A stretch of DNA of 64,000 bases from Micromonospora chersina (GCF_900091475.1 NZ_FMIB01000002.1:5394001-5458000), one strand, 5' to 3'; shown: positions 8,421 to 16,920, counted from the stretch's first letter. The notes: a model not told the origin generated them from the sequence alone. A program made the numbers and translations.

Positions 8421-9194
8421 ATGACCGAGCTGAGCCGGCGGGCCGTCGCGCTGCGCGCGCTGCACCGCCCCGGGGACCCGCTGATCCTGCCGAACGCCTG
8501 GGACTCGGGATCCGCCCGGGCGGTGGTCGCGGCGGGCTTCCCGGCCGTCGCCACCAGCAGCGCCGCGGTCGCCGAGGCGCTCGGCCACGCCGACGGCGAG
8601 GCCACGCCTGTGGCCGAGATGTTCGCGGCGGTCGGCCGGATCGCCGCGGCCGTGCCGGTCGCGGTCACCGCCGACCTGGAACGGGGGTACGGGCTGCGCC
8701 CCGCCGAGCTGGTCGAGCGGCTGCTGGCGGCCGGGGCGGTGGGCGGCAACATCGAGGACTCCGACCCGCGGACCGGGAGGCTGTACGACGTCGAGGAGCA
8801 GGCCGACCTGCTCGCCGGGATCCGGGCGGCGTCCCGTGCGGCCGGGGTGGACCTGGTGCTCAACGCCCGCGTCGATGTGCACCTGCGGGCGTACGGCCCG
8901 GCCGAGGAGCGGCTCGCCGAGGCGGTGCGCCGGGCCCGCCGCTACCGGGCGGCCGGTGCGGACAGCGTCTACCCGATCCTCCTGGCCGACCCGGCGCAGA
9001 TCCGCGAGTTCGTCGCCGGGGTGGACGCCCCGGTCAACGTGCTGGCCCGGCCCGGCGCACCGGCCCCGGCGGAGCTGGCCGCCCTCGGCGTGGCCCGGAT
9101 CAGCTACGGCTCGGGCGTCTACGCGGCCGCCCGCGCCCGCGCCGCCGAACTGCTCGCCACCGTCCGCGCCGGCGGCGACCCGTTCGGATCCTGA
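8421..9194 (+). CDS. Isocitrate lyase/PEP mutase superfamily protein
   Basis: A 257-residue TIM-barrel protein of the ICL/PEPM superfamily. The metal-binding stretch is seen in VTADLERGYGLRP and GGNIEDSDPRTG. The protein lacks the KKCGH catalytic loop of true isocitrate lyase and the full EDK-x5-NS signature of PEP mutase, so its reaction is unknown; characterised relatives include oxaloacetate hydrolases, carboxyPEP mutases and 2-methylisocitrate lyases. It starts 47 bases from the divergent MocR gene and is a likely target of it. A GAGACT hexamer ends 6 bases before the ATG, so the transcript may be leaderless. No phosphonate genes are near. Confidence 0.82.
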   Translation: MTELSRRAVALRALHRPGDPLILPNAWDSGSARAVVAAGFPAVATSSAAVAEALGHADGEATPVAEMFAAVGRIAAAVPVAVTADLERGYGLRPAELVERLLAAGAVGGNIEDSDPRTGRLYDVEEQADLLAGIRAASRAAGVDLVLNARVDVHLRAYGPAEERLAEAVRRARRYRAAGADSVYPILLADPAQIREFVAGVDAPVNVLARPGAPAPAELAALGVARISYGSGVYAAARARAAELLATVRAGGDPFGS

Positions 9195-9248
9195 CCCGCG
9201 CCGCCGGGTCGGGTCGCCGGATGGCGGCCGGGACGGCAGGATGGGCGG

Positions 9249-10208
9249 ATGGGCGCCGCTGACGAGACCCGGGACGGGGTGTCGCTGACCAACCTGGACC
9301 AGCCGCTGTTCGACGGGGCCGGGGCCACCAAACGCGACCTGGTCGACTACCTCGACGCGGTCCACCAGCGGATCCTGCCCGGGCTGCGGGACCGGCCGCT
9401 GTCGGTGGTCCGGGTGCGGCCCGGCCAGGACCCGTTCATGCAGAAGAACCTTCCGAAGTACACACCGGACTGGGTGCGCCGCACCTCGGTCTGGGCGGAG
9501 GCCTCGCACCGCAGCATCTCGTACGCCCTCTGCGACGACCGGAGGACACTGCTCTGGTTCGCCAACCAGCGGGCGGTGGAATACCACCCGACGCTGGGCC
9601 ACGCCGGGGACCCGGAGCACCCCACCCACCTGGTCCTCGACCTGGACCCGCCGGCCGGTGACTCGTACGGCATGGCGGTCCGCACGGCGCTGCTGGTCCG
9701 GCAGGCGCTCACCGACGCCGGGCTGGCCGGTGCGGTGAAGACCAGCGGGGCGAAGGGGCTGCACGTCATCGTTCCGGTGGAGCCGGCGACCACCGCCGAG
9801 GAGGCCGCCGCGGCGACCCGGGCCCTGGCCGCCCGCGCCGAGCGGCTCGACCCGGCGCTGGCCACCACGGCCTTCATCGTCGAGGACCGGGGCGGCCGGG
9901 TCTTCGTCGACTCCACCCGGTCGTACGGTGCGACAGTGGCGGCCGCGTACAGCCCGCGGATCCGGCCCGGCACGCCGGTGTCGTACCCGGTCGGCTGGGC
10001 CGACGTCGAGACCGCGACCCCGGCCGACTTCACCGTGAAGACGGTGCCGGCGCTGCTCGGCGACCGGGACCCGTGGGCGGAGGCGCTGCCCGCGCCGCAG
10101 CGCCTGCCGGAGGAGTTGGTGGCCGAGGGGCGGAGCATCCCGGTGGCCCGGGTGCAGGCCATGCACGAGGGCAAGCGCCGCGCCAAGGCCCGCCGCGAGG
10201 CCGGCTGA
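9249..10208 (+). CDS. Stand-alone LigD polymerase domain (primase-polymerase)
   Basis: A 319-residue archaeo-eukaryotic primase-type polymerase matching the PolDom module of LigD. Landmarks are MQKNLPKYTPDW near residue 65, the catalytic LDLDP (Asp131, Asp133), KTSGAKGLHV (residues ~164-173) and the third acidic motif in VFVDSTRSY. In NHEJ, LigD polymerase domains bind 5'-phosphates at breaks and insert ribonucleotides. No ligase or nuclease domain is fused here and no ku gene lies in the window, so it is a separate PolDom paralogue such as actinobacteria often carry. ATG 9249 follows a weak purine-rich stretch. It is probably monocistronic. Confidence 0.9.
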   Translation: MGAADETRDGVSLTNLDQPLFDGAGATKRDLVDYLDAVHQRILPGLRDRPLSVVRVRPGQDPFMQKNLPKYTPDWVRRTSVWAEASHRSISYALCDDRRTLLWFANQRAVEYHPTLGHAGDPEHPTHLVLDLDPPAGDSYGMAVRTALLVRQALTDAGLAGAVKTSGAKGLHVIVPVEPATTAEEAAAATRALAARAERLDPALATTAFIVEDRGGRVFVDSTRSYGATVAAAYSPRIRPGTPVSYPVGWADVETATPADFTVKTVPALLGDRDPWAEALPAPQRLPEELVAEGRSIPVARVQAMHEGKRRAKARREAG

Positions 10209-10316
10209 CCGGCTCTGACCACGGTGTACGCCGGCCCTGGCTGATCGCTGCCAAGTCAGTACCCCGCCATCGGCGAGGTCTTCCGCCGTGCCCGCGAGGG
10301 CCGGTATCTCCTTCAC

Positions 10317-13300
10317 ATGCTTCCCCGGAAACCCCTGCGCCGAGCCGCCGCCACCGGGTTCGCCGGCGCCGTGCTGGCGACGGCCCTCTTCGGCCCGCCG
10401 GCTCAGACCGCCGGCGCCGCCCCGCCGCCCCCACCGTCCCGGCCGGCTCCGGCCAGCACGGTCACCCTCCTCACGGGTGACGTCGTCACGGTCACCGAGA
10501 TCGGCCCGGGCCGGTACTCGACCGACATCCGGCGCCCGACCGGCGCCCGGGGCGGCGTGCACGCCCGGACCATCGGCAGGGACCTCTACGTCATCCCCGA
10601 CGAGGTGCTTCCGTACCTCGCGTCCGGGCGGCTCGACCGGCGCCTCTTCGACGTCACGGGCCTGATCGAGGACGGCTACGACGACCGGAGCTCCGACGGC
10701 ATCCCGCTGATCGTGAGCTACGCCGACCCGGCGTCCGCCCGGCGTCCCGCGCCGGCCGGCGCCATGAAGGTCCGGTCGCTGCCGAGCGTGCGCGGCGCGG
10801 CGGTGCGCGCCACCAAGCGCCAGGCCCGCCGGGTCTGGGACGCCGTCACCCCCGACGCCGCCACCGCCACCCGGGCCTCGGCGGACGGGACCCCGGCGTT
10901 GGCCGACGGCATCAGCCGGATCTGGCTGGACGGGCGGGTCCACGCCGACCTCGCCGACAGCACCGCGCAGATCGGCGCCCCGGCCGCCTGGGCGGCCGGA
11001 CGCGACGGCGCCGGCGTGAAGGTCGCCGTCCTCGACACCGGTTTCGACACCGACCACCCCGACCTGGCCGGCCGGGTCAGCGCGAGCGCGACATTCGTGC
11101 CCGGCGAGACCGTCGAGGACGGCAACGGCCACGGCACCCACGTCGCGTCGACGGTCGGGGGCAGCGGCGCCGCCTCCGCCGGCCTGGAGCGGGGGGTCGC
11201 CCCGAAGGCGGACCTCGTCGTCGGCAAGATCCTGGCGGACGAGGGTTACGGCGCGGACTCCTGGGTGATCGCCGGCATGGAATGGGCCGCCGCCCAGGGT
11301 GCCCGGGTGGTCAGCATGAGCATCGGCGGCGACCAGTCGACCGACGGCACCGACCCGCTGAGCGCGGCCGTCAACCAGCTCACCGCCCAGACCGGCGCGC
11401 TGTTCGTGGTGGCGGCCGGCAACGCCGGCGCCGAGGGCGTGATCAGCTCACCGGGCGCCGCGGACGCCGCGCTCACCGTGGCCGCCGTGGACTCCGCCGA
11501 CCAGCTCGCCGACTTCTCCAGCCGGGGGCCACGCTTCGGCGACTACGGCCTCAAGCCGGACATCGCCGCCCCGGGCGTGGACATCGTCGCCGCGAAGGCG
11601 GGCGGGACCGCGGCCGATGGCTGGTACCAGTCGATGAGCGGCACCTCGATGGCGACGCCGCACGTGGCGGGCGCCGCGGCGATCCTCGCCCAGCAGCACC
11701 CCGACTGGCGTGCCGCCGAGCTCAAGAACGCGCTGATGAGCACGGCGAAGAAGCTGGACGGCCAGACCGCCTACCAGGTGGGCGCGGGCCGGGTCGACAT
11801 CCCGGCCGGGCTCGGCGCCACGGTGACCGCCACCGGCTCGGTGTACTTCGGGTTCCAGGGCTGGCCCCACGACCACCTCGCGCCCGTCGACCGCACCATC
11901 ACGTACACCAACACCGGCGACGTGGCGCGGACCCTGCGCCTCGCGGTGACCGGCGAGGTCGCCGGCGGCCCGATGGACGCCGACCCGCACGCCGACGAGG
12001 GCAAGCCGGCACCGGGTGTCTTCACCCTGGCCACGGAGACGCTCGTGGTGCCCGCGCACGGCACGGCCTCGGTCACCGCGACCGCGCACCCCGAGCTGGG
12101 CGCCGCCGGCCGCCGCTACCTCGGCGAGGTCACCGCGACCGACGGGGGCGCTGCGCTCGCCCGCACCACGCTCGGCCTCTACCTGGAGGAGGAGCGGCAC
12201 GACCTGACCTTCTCCGTGACCGACCGCGCCGGCCGGTACGTCTCGGCCTTCCTCACCGTGCAGCGCTTCGGCGAGGCCGACCCGTACTTCCTCACCAGCA
12301 GCGACACCGGACCCACCACGGTCCGGCTCCGGCCCGGCACCTACAGCCTCTGGGGCTACCTCGACGTGCCCGGCGGCCACGGCCCGGACTCGCGCGGGAC
12401 CGCCATGCTCGGCGACCCGGAGATCGTGCTGGACGGGGACCGCACGGTGAACCTCGACGCCCGCAGGGCGGTGGAGGCCACCGCCACGGTGCCGGAGCGG
12501 ACCGAGGACCGGATCGTCATGATGGACTGGTACCGGTCGGACGGCGGCGTGAGCAGCATCGACGACAAGTACATCCTGGCGCCGTGGGTGGACACGATGT
12601 ACGTCCTGCCGACGAAGCAGGTGACCCGGGGCGCGTTCGAGTACGAGACCCGCTGGCGCAAGGCGTACCCGCTGCTCACCGTCACCGACCGGGGTCGGGA
12701 GGTGCGCTTCCTCGGCCAGCCGGGCTCGGCTCTGCACGAGGGCCGCGAGCAGGTCGACGGCGTCTTCGCCGGCCTGGGGCGCCCGGCGGACTACGCGGGC
12801 CGCGACGTGCGGGGCAAGGTCGTGCTGGTGAACCGCTCTGACGAGCTGACCAACGCCGAGCGCGCGACGGCGGCAGCGGACGCCGGAGCCGAGCTGCTGA
12901 TCGTCGTCAACGACGCACCGGAGCCCTACTCGCAGTGGGTGGGTGACGAGGCGGGCGGGCTCAGCCGCGTACCGGTCGTCGGCGTCACCTCCACCACCGG
13001 CGCTCCGTTGGTGGAGCGGGCCCGCCGGGGGCAGCTACGGCTGGGGATCGAGGGCACCCCCAGCTCGCCGTACACTTACGACCTGGTCGACCCGCACCCG
13101 GGCCGAATCCCGGCCGACCTCGCGTACCGGCCGCGGCCGACGGACCTCGCGACGGTGGAGATGCGGTTCCACGGTGACGCCCCGACCCTGGGCGGCGAGT
13201 TCCGGGAGGACTTCCGTCCCTACCGCACCTACTCGGCCGGCTTCCCGCTCTGGCAGGGCATGCGGCGCACCCGGACCGACCACGTCTCCGCCCAGCCGGG

Positions 13301-14081
13301 CACGACCTGGCGGGAGGCCGCGGTCGGCGGCCGGGAGATGGAGCTGGCCTCGGTCGGGGAGCGGCGGGCCTACCGGGCGGGCACCAGCAGCACCGTCGAC
13401 TTCTTCGGGCCCGTCACCCGCCCCCGGGACAACGCCTCGTTCTACGCCTCCGAGCGCAACGCGGGCTGGCTGACCTTCAACGTCCAGCCCTGGTCGGACG
13501 GGGGCGCCGGCCACGCCGGGTTCATGCAGTGGGGCAGCGACCTCACGCTCACCGTCCGGCGCGACGGGGAGGAGATCGCGAAGGCGGAGGGCTGGGCCCA
13601 GGCCACCCTCGAGGGCAACCCGGAGGGTGTCGGCCACTATACGCTGGACCTGGCGGCGAGCCGGGCCGGTTACCGGCTGTCGCCGCGTACCCACACCACC
13701 TGGGAGGTGCTGTCCCCGCACGTCGAGGACGTCGACGACCTCGACGTGGTGGCGGTGCTCCAGCTCGACTACGCGGTCCCGACCGACCTGGCCGGGGACG
13801 CCCGTGGCGGTCGCCAGCACCTCGCCGTCACCCCGTCCCACCTGCCGGGTGCCGCCGGCGCGGGAACGATCACCGGCACGACGCTCGCCGTGTCGTTCGA
13901 CGACGGCGCCCACTGGCGGGACGTGACCCTGGTCCGCCGGGGCGGGACCTGGGTGGCAGACTTCGTGGCCCCCGACACCGGTTACGTCTCGCTCCGGGCC
14001 ACGGCCTGGGACGATGCCGGCAACCGGGTCAGCCAGGAGATCACCCGGGCCTACGGCCTCGCCACCCCCGGTTCGCGGTAG
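10317..14081 (+). CDS. Secreted S8 family subtilisin-like serine protease
   Basis: A 1254-residue secreted subtilase. The N-terminus is a signal peptide (Arg-rich start, hydrophobic core to ~residue 25, Ala-x-Ala site near 35), then a propeptide to ~210. The catalytic triad is clear: Asp240 in VAVLDTGFD, His272 in GNGHGTHVAS and Ser444 in SGTSMATPHVAG. A protease-associated (PA) domain is inserted after the catalytic domain at about residues 800-885, and the long C-terminal region is beta-rich. Large subtilases of this build in Streptomyces and Micromonospora are exported scavenging proteases. The following gene, a TrmB/LuxR-type regulator, is a common neighbour of such proteases and may control it. 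The coding region ends at a perfect 13-base hairpin. Confidence 0.93.
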   Translation: MLPRKPLRRAAATGFAGAVLATALFGPPAQTAGAAPPPPPSRPAPASTVTLLTGDVVTVTEIGPGRYSTDIRRPTGARGGVHARTIGRDLYVIPDEVLPYLASGRLDRRLFDVTGLIEDGYDDRSSDGIPLIVSYADPASARRPAPAGAMKVRSLPSVRGAAVRATKRQARRVWDAVTPDAATATRASADGTPALADGISRIWLDGRVHADLADSTAQIGAPAAWAAGRDGAGVKVAVLDTGFDTDHPDLAGRVSASATFVPGETVEDGNGHGTHVASTVGGSGAASAGLERGVAPKADLVVGKILADEGYGADSWVIAGMEWAAAQGARVVSMSIGGDQSTDGTDPLSAAVNQLTAQTGALFVVAAGNAGAEGVISSPGAADAALTVAAVDSADQLADFSSRGPRFGDYGLKPDIAAPGVDIVAAKAGGTAADGWYQSMSGTSMATPHVAGAAAILAQQHPDWRAAELKNALMSTAKKLDGQTAYQVGAGRVDIPAGLGATVTATGSVYFGFQGWPHDHLAPVDRTITYTNTGDVARTLRLAVTGEVAGGPMDADPHADEGKPAPGVFTLATETLVVPAHGTASVTATAHPELGAAGRRYLGEVTATDGGAALARTTLGLYLEEERHDLTFSVTDRAGRYVSAFLTVQRFGEADPYFLTSSDTGPTTVRLRPGTYSLWGYLDVPGGHGPDSRGTAMLGDPEIVLDGDRTVNLDARRAVEATATVPERTEDRIVMMDWYRSDGGVSSIDDKYILAPWVDTMYVLPTKQVTRGAFEYETRWRKAYPLLTVTDRGREVRFLGQPGSALHEGREQVDGVFAGLGRPADYAGRDVRGKVVLVNRSDELTNAERATAAADAGAELLIVVNDAPEPYSQWVGDEAGGLSRVPVVGVTSTTGAPLVERARRGQLRLGIEGTPSSPYTYDLVDPHPGRIPADLAYRPRPTDLATVEMRFHGDAPTLGGEFREDFRPYRTYSAGFPLWQGMRRTRTDHVSAQPGTTWREAAVGGREMELASVGERRAYRAGTSSTVDFFGPVTRPRDNASFYASERNAGWLTFNVQPWSDGGAGHAGFMQWGSDLTLTVRRDGEEIAKAEGWAQATLEGNPEGVGHYTLDLAASRAGYRLSPRTHTTWEVLSPHVEDVDDLDVVAVLQLDYAVPTDLAGDARGGRQHLAVTPSHLPGAAGAGTITGTTLAVSFDDGAHWRDVTLVRRGGTWVADFVAPDTGYVSLRATAWDDAGNRVSQEITRAYGLATPGSR

Positions 14082-14096
14082 CGAACCGCCGGGAGC

Positions 14097-14131
14097 GGCG
14101 GCCCCGGGGAACCCCCCTCCCCGGGGCCGCC
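14097..14131 (+). terminator. Hairpin terminator after the subtilase gene
   Basis: A perfect 13-base-pair stem (14097-14109 with 14119-14131) and a 9-base loop, starting 15 bases after the subtilase stop codon. There is no T run, which is common for actinobacterial terminators. Confidence 0.7.
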
Positions 14132-14171
14132 CGCTGTCGGCTCCGACCGCCGAGCACGAGATGAGACAGGC

Positions 14172-15155
14172 ATGCTGGCACCGCTGGGACTCGACTCCGT
14201 CGAGGAGGAGATCTACCGGCAGCTCGTCGCGTCCCGGCGGGCGTGCGCCGCGGAACTCGCCGCCGCCACCGGCCGGTCCGACGCGGCGGTCCGGGCCGCC
14301 CTCGCCGGCCTGGTCGAGCGCGGGTTGGCCGGTACGCCCGGGGACGCCCCGGTCGACGGCGACCCGGTCTTCGTGCCGGCACCGCCCGCCGTGGCCCTCA
14401 GCGCCCTGCTCCGGCAGCGCCAGGACGACCTGCGCCAGGCCGAGTCCGACGTCGCCGCGCTGGCCGAGCAGTATCGCACCGCCGACCTCGCCCCCGGCGT
14501 CATCGAGGTGATCGCCGACGTCGACACCGTCCGGCGCCGCTTCTTCCAGATCCAGGAGGCGGCGCGCCACGAGGTGCTCTCCATGGTGCCGCCCGACCTG
14601 CGGGTCGTCCCGCACCGGGAGAACACCGCCGAGCAGGCGAGCATGAAGCGGGGCGTCCGCTACCGGGCCCTGCTGGACCGGCGGGCGCTGAGCGCGCCCG
14701 ACATGCAGGCCGACATCCGCGCCAGCATGGCCCTCGGCCAGGAGATCCGCATCGTCGACGCCGTGCCGGTCAAGATGATGATCGTGGACGGCGAGATCGC
14801 CATGCTGCCGCTGCACCACGACGCCGACGGCTCGCCGGCCTCCATCCTGGTGCACCGCAGCGGACCGCTCGCCGCGCTCGTCGCGTACTTCGAGTCGGCG
14901 TGGGAGCGGGCGTACCCGCTGCGGCCCGCCCCGGCGCCGGACGAGGTCACCGAGCTGTCCGGCGGCGAGTTGGAGGACGGGCACATGCAGGTGCTGGCAC
15001 TGCTGCTCTCCGGCCAGACCGACCAGGCCATCGCCACCCAGCTGGAGATCTCGCTGCGGACCGTGCACCGCCGGATCCGCCAGCTCATGAACGCGGCCGG
15101 GGTCGACACCCGGGTCCAGCTCGGCTGGGCCGCCGCCCGCAACGGCTGGGCCTGA
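14172..15155 (+). CDS. TrmB/LuxR-type helix-turn-helix regulator
   Basis: A 327-residue regulator with two DNA-binding modules. The N-terminus (LDSVEEEIYRQLVASRR, then a winged helix to ~residue 55) resembles TrmB sugar regulators. The middle resembles the effector domain of such proteins and contains SMVPPDLRVV. The C-terminus (~265-325) is a LuxR/GerE helix-turn-helix with DQAIATQLEISLRTVHRR. Proteins of this architecture often sit beside secreted S8 proteases in actinomycetes, as here (90 bases after the subtilase stop). A role in controlling the protease is inference; the effector is unknown. The ATG at 14172 follows GAGATGAGACAGGC, a weak ribosome-binding site. Confidence 0.82.
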   Translation: MLAPLGLDSVEEEIYRQLVASRRACAAELAAATGRSDAAVRAALAGLVERGLAGTPGDAPVDGDPVFVPAPPAVALSALLRQRQDDLRQAESDVAALAEQYRTADLAPGVIEVIADVDTVRRRFFQIQEAARHEVLSMVPPDLRVVPHRENTAEQASMKRGVRYRALLDRRALSAPDMQADIRASMALGQEIRIVDAVPVKMMIVDGEIAMLPLHHDADGSPASILVHRSGPLAALVAYFESAWERAYPLRPAPAPDEVTELSGGELEDGHMQVLALLLSGQTDQAIATQLEISLRTVHRRIRQLMNAAGVDTRVQLGWAAARNGWA

Positions 15156-15178
15156 GGCGGGAGTCCGTAGATGTGAAA

Positions 15179-15203
15179 AAGCCCGGGCCAGTGGCCCGGG
15201 CTT
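15179..15203 (-). terminator. Rho-independent terminator of the tRNA-Arg gene
   Basis: A perfect 11-base-pair stem (15179-15189 with 15193-15203) with a 3-base loop. Read on the minus strand it is followed by a run of five T (aaaaa at 15176-15180 on the plus strand), a textbook intrinsic terminator 11 bases downstream of the tRNA 3' end. It also lies 23 bases past the convergent LuxR-type gene and may serve both. Confidence 0.88.
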
Positions 15204-15214
15204 CCTCGTGTCCG

Positions 15215-15286
15215 TGCCCCCGGCAGGATTCGAACCTGCGCCCCCGCCTCCGGAGGGCGGTGCTCTATCCCCTGAGCTACGGGGGC
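15215..15286 (-). tRNA. tRNA-Arg (anticodon CCG)
   Basis: A complete 72-base cloverleaf on the minus strand. The 7-base acceptor stem pairs GCCCCCG with CGGGGGC, discriminator A73. The D-arm is GCTC/GAGC, the anticodon stem CCGCC/GGCGG encloses the loop CTCCGGA with anticodon CCG, and the T-arm GCAGG/CCTGC encloses TTCGAAT. CCA is not encoded. The tRNA reads the CGG codon, which is frequent in this genome. No integrase or attachment-site duplication is seen beside it. Confidence 0.97.
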
Positions 15287-15300
15287 TCAGCGACCCGAGA

Positions 15301-15306
15301 AGAGTA
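15301..15306 (-). promoter_or_regulatory. Possible -10 element of the tRNA-Arg promoter
   Basis: On the minus strand, TACTCT lies 14 bases upstream of the tRNA 5' end, the right distance for a sigma-70-type -10 hexamer serving a short pre-tRNA leader. No clear -35 element was found. Confidence 0.35.
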
Positions 15307-15361
15307 GCAAACCCCTCTCGGGATCACCGAATCGGCACCCCGCGCGCCGAACGTCCGCGGA

Positions 15362-16126
15362 TCAGGCGGCGGCCAGGGGGCGACCGCAGCTCGGCAGCGG
15401 GTGCAGCACGATGCGGCGCGGCAGCCGGCGGGGCCATTCGTTGCGGGGCCAGGAGCCGTCGACGATGAGGTGCACGGTGCGCTCCTCGGCGCCGCTGAGC
15501 CGCAGCACGAAGTCGCGGGGGAGCGGCGGGTCGACCGTGGGGGTCGTGATCATGAAGCGCACCCGGCCCCGGGACGAGACCGCCGAGATCACGTCGGCGG
15601 CCGGCATGGTGCCGCGCAGGCGTACGCGGCCGATCCAGTAGACGTCCGCGGCGTGCTCCTGGGCGGCCCGGGTGATCGACGGGTACTCGCTGCGTACCCA
15701 GCGCTCGACCGCGCCGACGCAGAGCCCGCAGGCCCGCTCGCGGGGTTCCCGCGGACCCAACCCCCAGGCCCGCAGGTACGCCCCGACAGTGCCGGCGTCC
15801 ATGGTCAGCTCGAACTGGCGCTCGATGAGTGTGGTCAGGCTCTGTCGCGTCCAGAGCTCCTCGTCCAGGCCGAACTCGTCGGGGTGGACGCCCCGCAGCA
15901 CGTCGATCAGTTCGAGTTCCTGTTCGCGGCTGAGCGTTCCCGGCTCGCCCTGCCGCAGTCCGCGACGGACGGCTGCCACCGCCCCGTCACCGCCGATGGT
16001 GTGGCGTCGGCACCAGCTGGTCACCGACCGCCCTGCGTCTCTGAGTGCAACCCCCACGTCCTGCGCAACGAGCCCGAATCGCAACTGGTCACGATATGTG
16101 GGGAGAAAAGTCTCCAAGCAGCGCAA
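15362..16126 (-). CDS. IS630-transposase-derived protein, probably domesticated
   Basis: A 254-residue protein with the layout of an IS630/Tc1 transposase: an N-terminal helix-turn-helix (residues ~18-50, ending SVTSWCRRHTIGG), the linker typical of the family (SREQELELIDVLRGVHPDEF, then ELWTRQSLTTLIERQF), and a shortened RNase H-like part. The catalytic DDE triad seems lost. The strand that normally carries DES reads DVYWIGRVRL, the middle Asp may survive in LIVDGSWPRNEW, and the last part with the Glu is replaced by a short tail LPSCGRPLAAA. Without inverted repeats this looks like a domesticated DNA-binding protein. The start is uncertain: TTG at 16126 or GTG at 16057. Confidence 0.68.
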   Translation of the reverse strand: MRCLETFLPTYRDQLRFGLVAQDVGVALRDAGRSVTSWCRRHTIGGDGAVAAVRRGLRQGEPGTLSREQELELIDVLRGVHPDEFGLDEELWTRQSLTTLIERQFELTMDAGTVGAYLRAWGLGPREPRERACGLCVGAVERWVRSEYPSITRAAQEHAADVYWIGRVRLRGTMPAADVISAVSSRGRVRFMITTPTVDPPLPRDFVLRLSGAEERTVHLIVDGSWPRNEWPRRLPRRIVLHPLPSCGRPLAAA

Positions 16127-16144
16127 TGGGTTGTACGGCCCAAA

Positions 16145-16166
16145 CCGTTATAAAACGGCATAACGG
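16145..16166. promoter_or_regulatory. AT-rich inverted repeat upstream of the IS630-derived gene
   Basis: CCGTT at 16145-16149 is inverted as AACGG at 16154-16158 around ATAA, and AACGG recurs at 16162-16166. The patch is strikingly AT-rich for this genome and lies ~20 bases before the TTG start. It could hold the promoter or an operator for that gene's own helix-turn-helix product. This is inference from position and composition. Confidence 0.35.
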
Positions 16167-16190
16167 GCGGGAGCGGGATCCGGAGTACGC

Positions 16191-16224
16191 GAAGGGCCCG
16201 CGTCGCGCACGACGCGGGCCCTTC
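16191..16224 (-). terminator. Hairpin terminator after the DUF305/DUF3105 operon
   Basis: A perfect 15-base-pair stem (16191-16205 with 16210-16224) and a 4-base loop CGCA, 15 bases past the DUF305 stop codon in the direction of transcription. No T run follows. Confidence 0.75.
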
Positions 16225-16238
16225 CGTGCGAGCAGGTG

Positions 16239-16910
16239 TTACAGGGTGCCGCCCAGGCGCTTGAGCGCCGCCTGGAGGTTGGTCAGGTCCTTCTGCTGGG
16301 TGTTCTTCATGACCTGGGCGACCGCCAGCACGTCGTCGTCGTGACCCTGGTCGAGGATCCCGTCGATCATGTGTACCCCGCCGACGTGGTGCCGGATCAT
16401 CATCTGGAGGAACAGCACGTCGAACTCGCGGCCGGTGGCGGCCTTCAGCTTCGCCATCTCCTCCGGCGTGGCCATGCCCGGCATCAGCCCGTTCCTCACC
16501 GCCGCCCCGTCCGACATCCAGGCCATCGGCGGCTGCTCACCGGTCGGGTCCAGCTTCCAGGAGCGCAGCCAGGTCTGCATGGTGCCGATCTCGCCCTGCT
16601 GCCCGGTGGCGATGTCGCCGCCCATCTGGCGTACCTCCGGGTCCTGGCCCTGCCGGAACGCCAACAGCCCCATGGCCACCGCCTGGGCGTGGTGGCTGCT
16701 CATGTCCCGGGCGAAGCCGGCCTCGGCCGAGTTGTCACCCGGACGGGTGAGCGTCGGGGTGAGCAGGCCGCCCGCGTAGCCGAGGAGGAGACCGACAACG
16801 ACGGCGGCGGCCAGCGCCAGGGCGCCGAAGCGCCGCGCGGCCCCCCGGCCACCGTCACCGGTGTCCGGGGCCTCGTCGTGCTCGGTGTCCGTCGTCACGG
16901 CGGCGGTCAT
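16239..16910 (-). CDS. DUF305 family membrane-anchored protein
   Basis: A 223-residue protein with a short cytoplasmic N-terminus, one transmembrane helix (~29-50) and an external four-helix DUF305 domain. The domain shows the family's two His-His-Met motifs: FARDMSSHHAQAVAM (66-80) and FLQMMIRHHVGGVHM (~167-181), which fold like ferritin-type metal binders. Several relatives are linked to copper handling, but the function of this one is not established. The gene follows the DUF3105 gene by 10 bases in the same direction and both are probably co-transcribed; the operon ends at the hairpin 16191-16224. Confidence 0.9.
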   Translation of the reverse strand: MTAAVTTDTEHDEAPDTGDGGRGAARRFGALALAAAVVVGLLLGYAGGLLTPTLTRPGDNSAEAGFARDMSSHHAQAVAMGLLAFRQGQDPEVRQMGGDIATGQQGEIGTMQTWLRSWKLDPTGEQPPMAWMSDGAAVRNGLMPGMATPEEMAKLKAATGREFDVLFLQMMIRHHVGGVHMIDGILDQGHDDDVLAVAQVMKNTQQKDLTNLQAALKRLGGTL

Positions 16911-16920
16911 CGCGGCGTCC

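Noticed and set aside
8421..9194. Phosphonate biosynthesis start (PEP mutase)
   Set aside because: The diagnostic EDK-x5-NS motif is missing and no decarboxylase or other phosphonate gene is near.
9249..10208. Complete NHEJ locus
   Set aside because: Only the polymerase domain is present; no ku, ligase or nuclease gene in the window.
15215..16190. tRNA-Arg as an integration site of a mobile element
   Set aside because: No integrase and no duplicated tRNA 3' end were found; the IS630-derived gene nearby has no terminal repeats.
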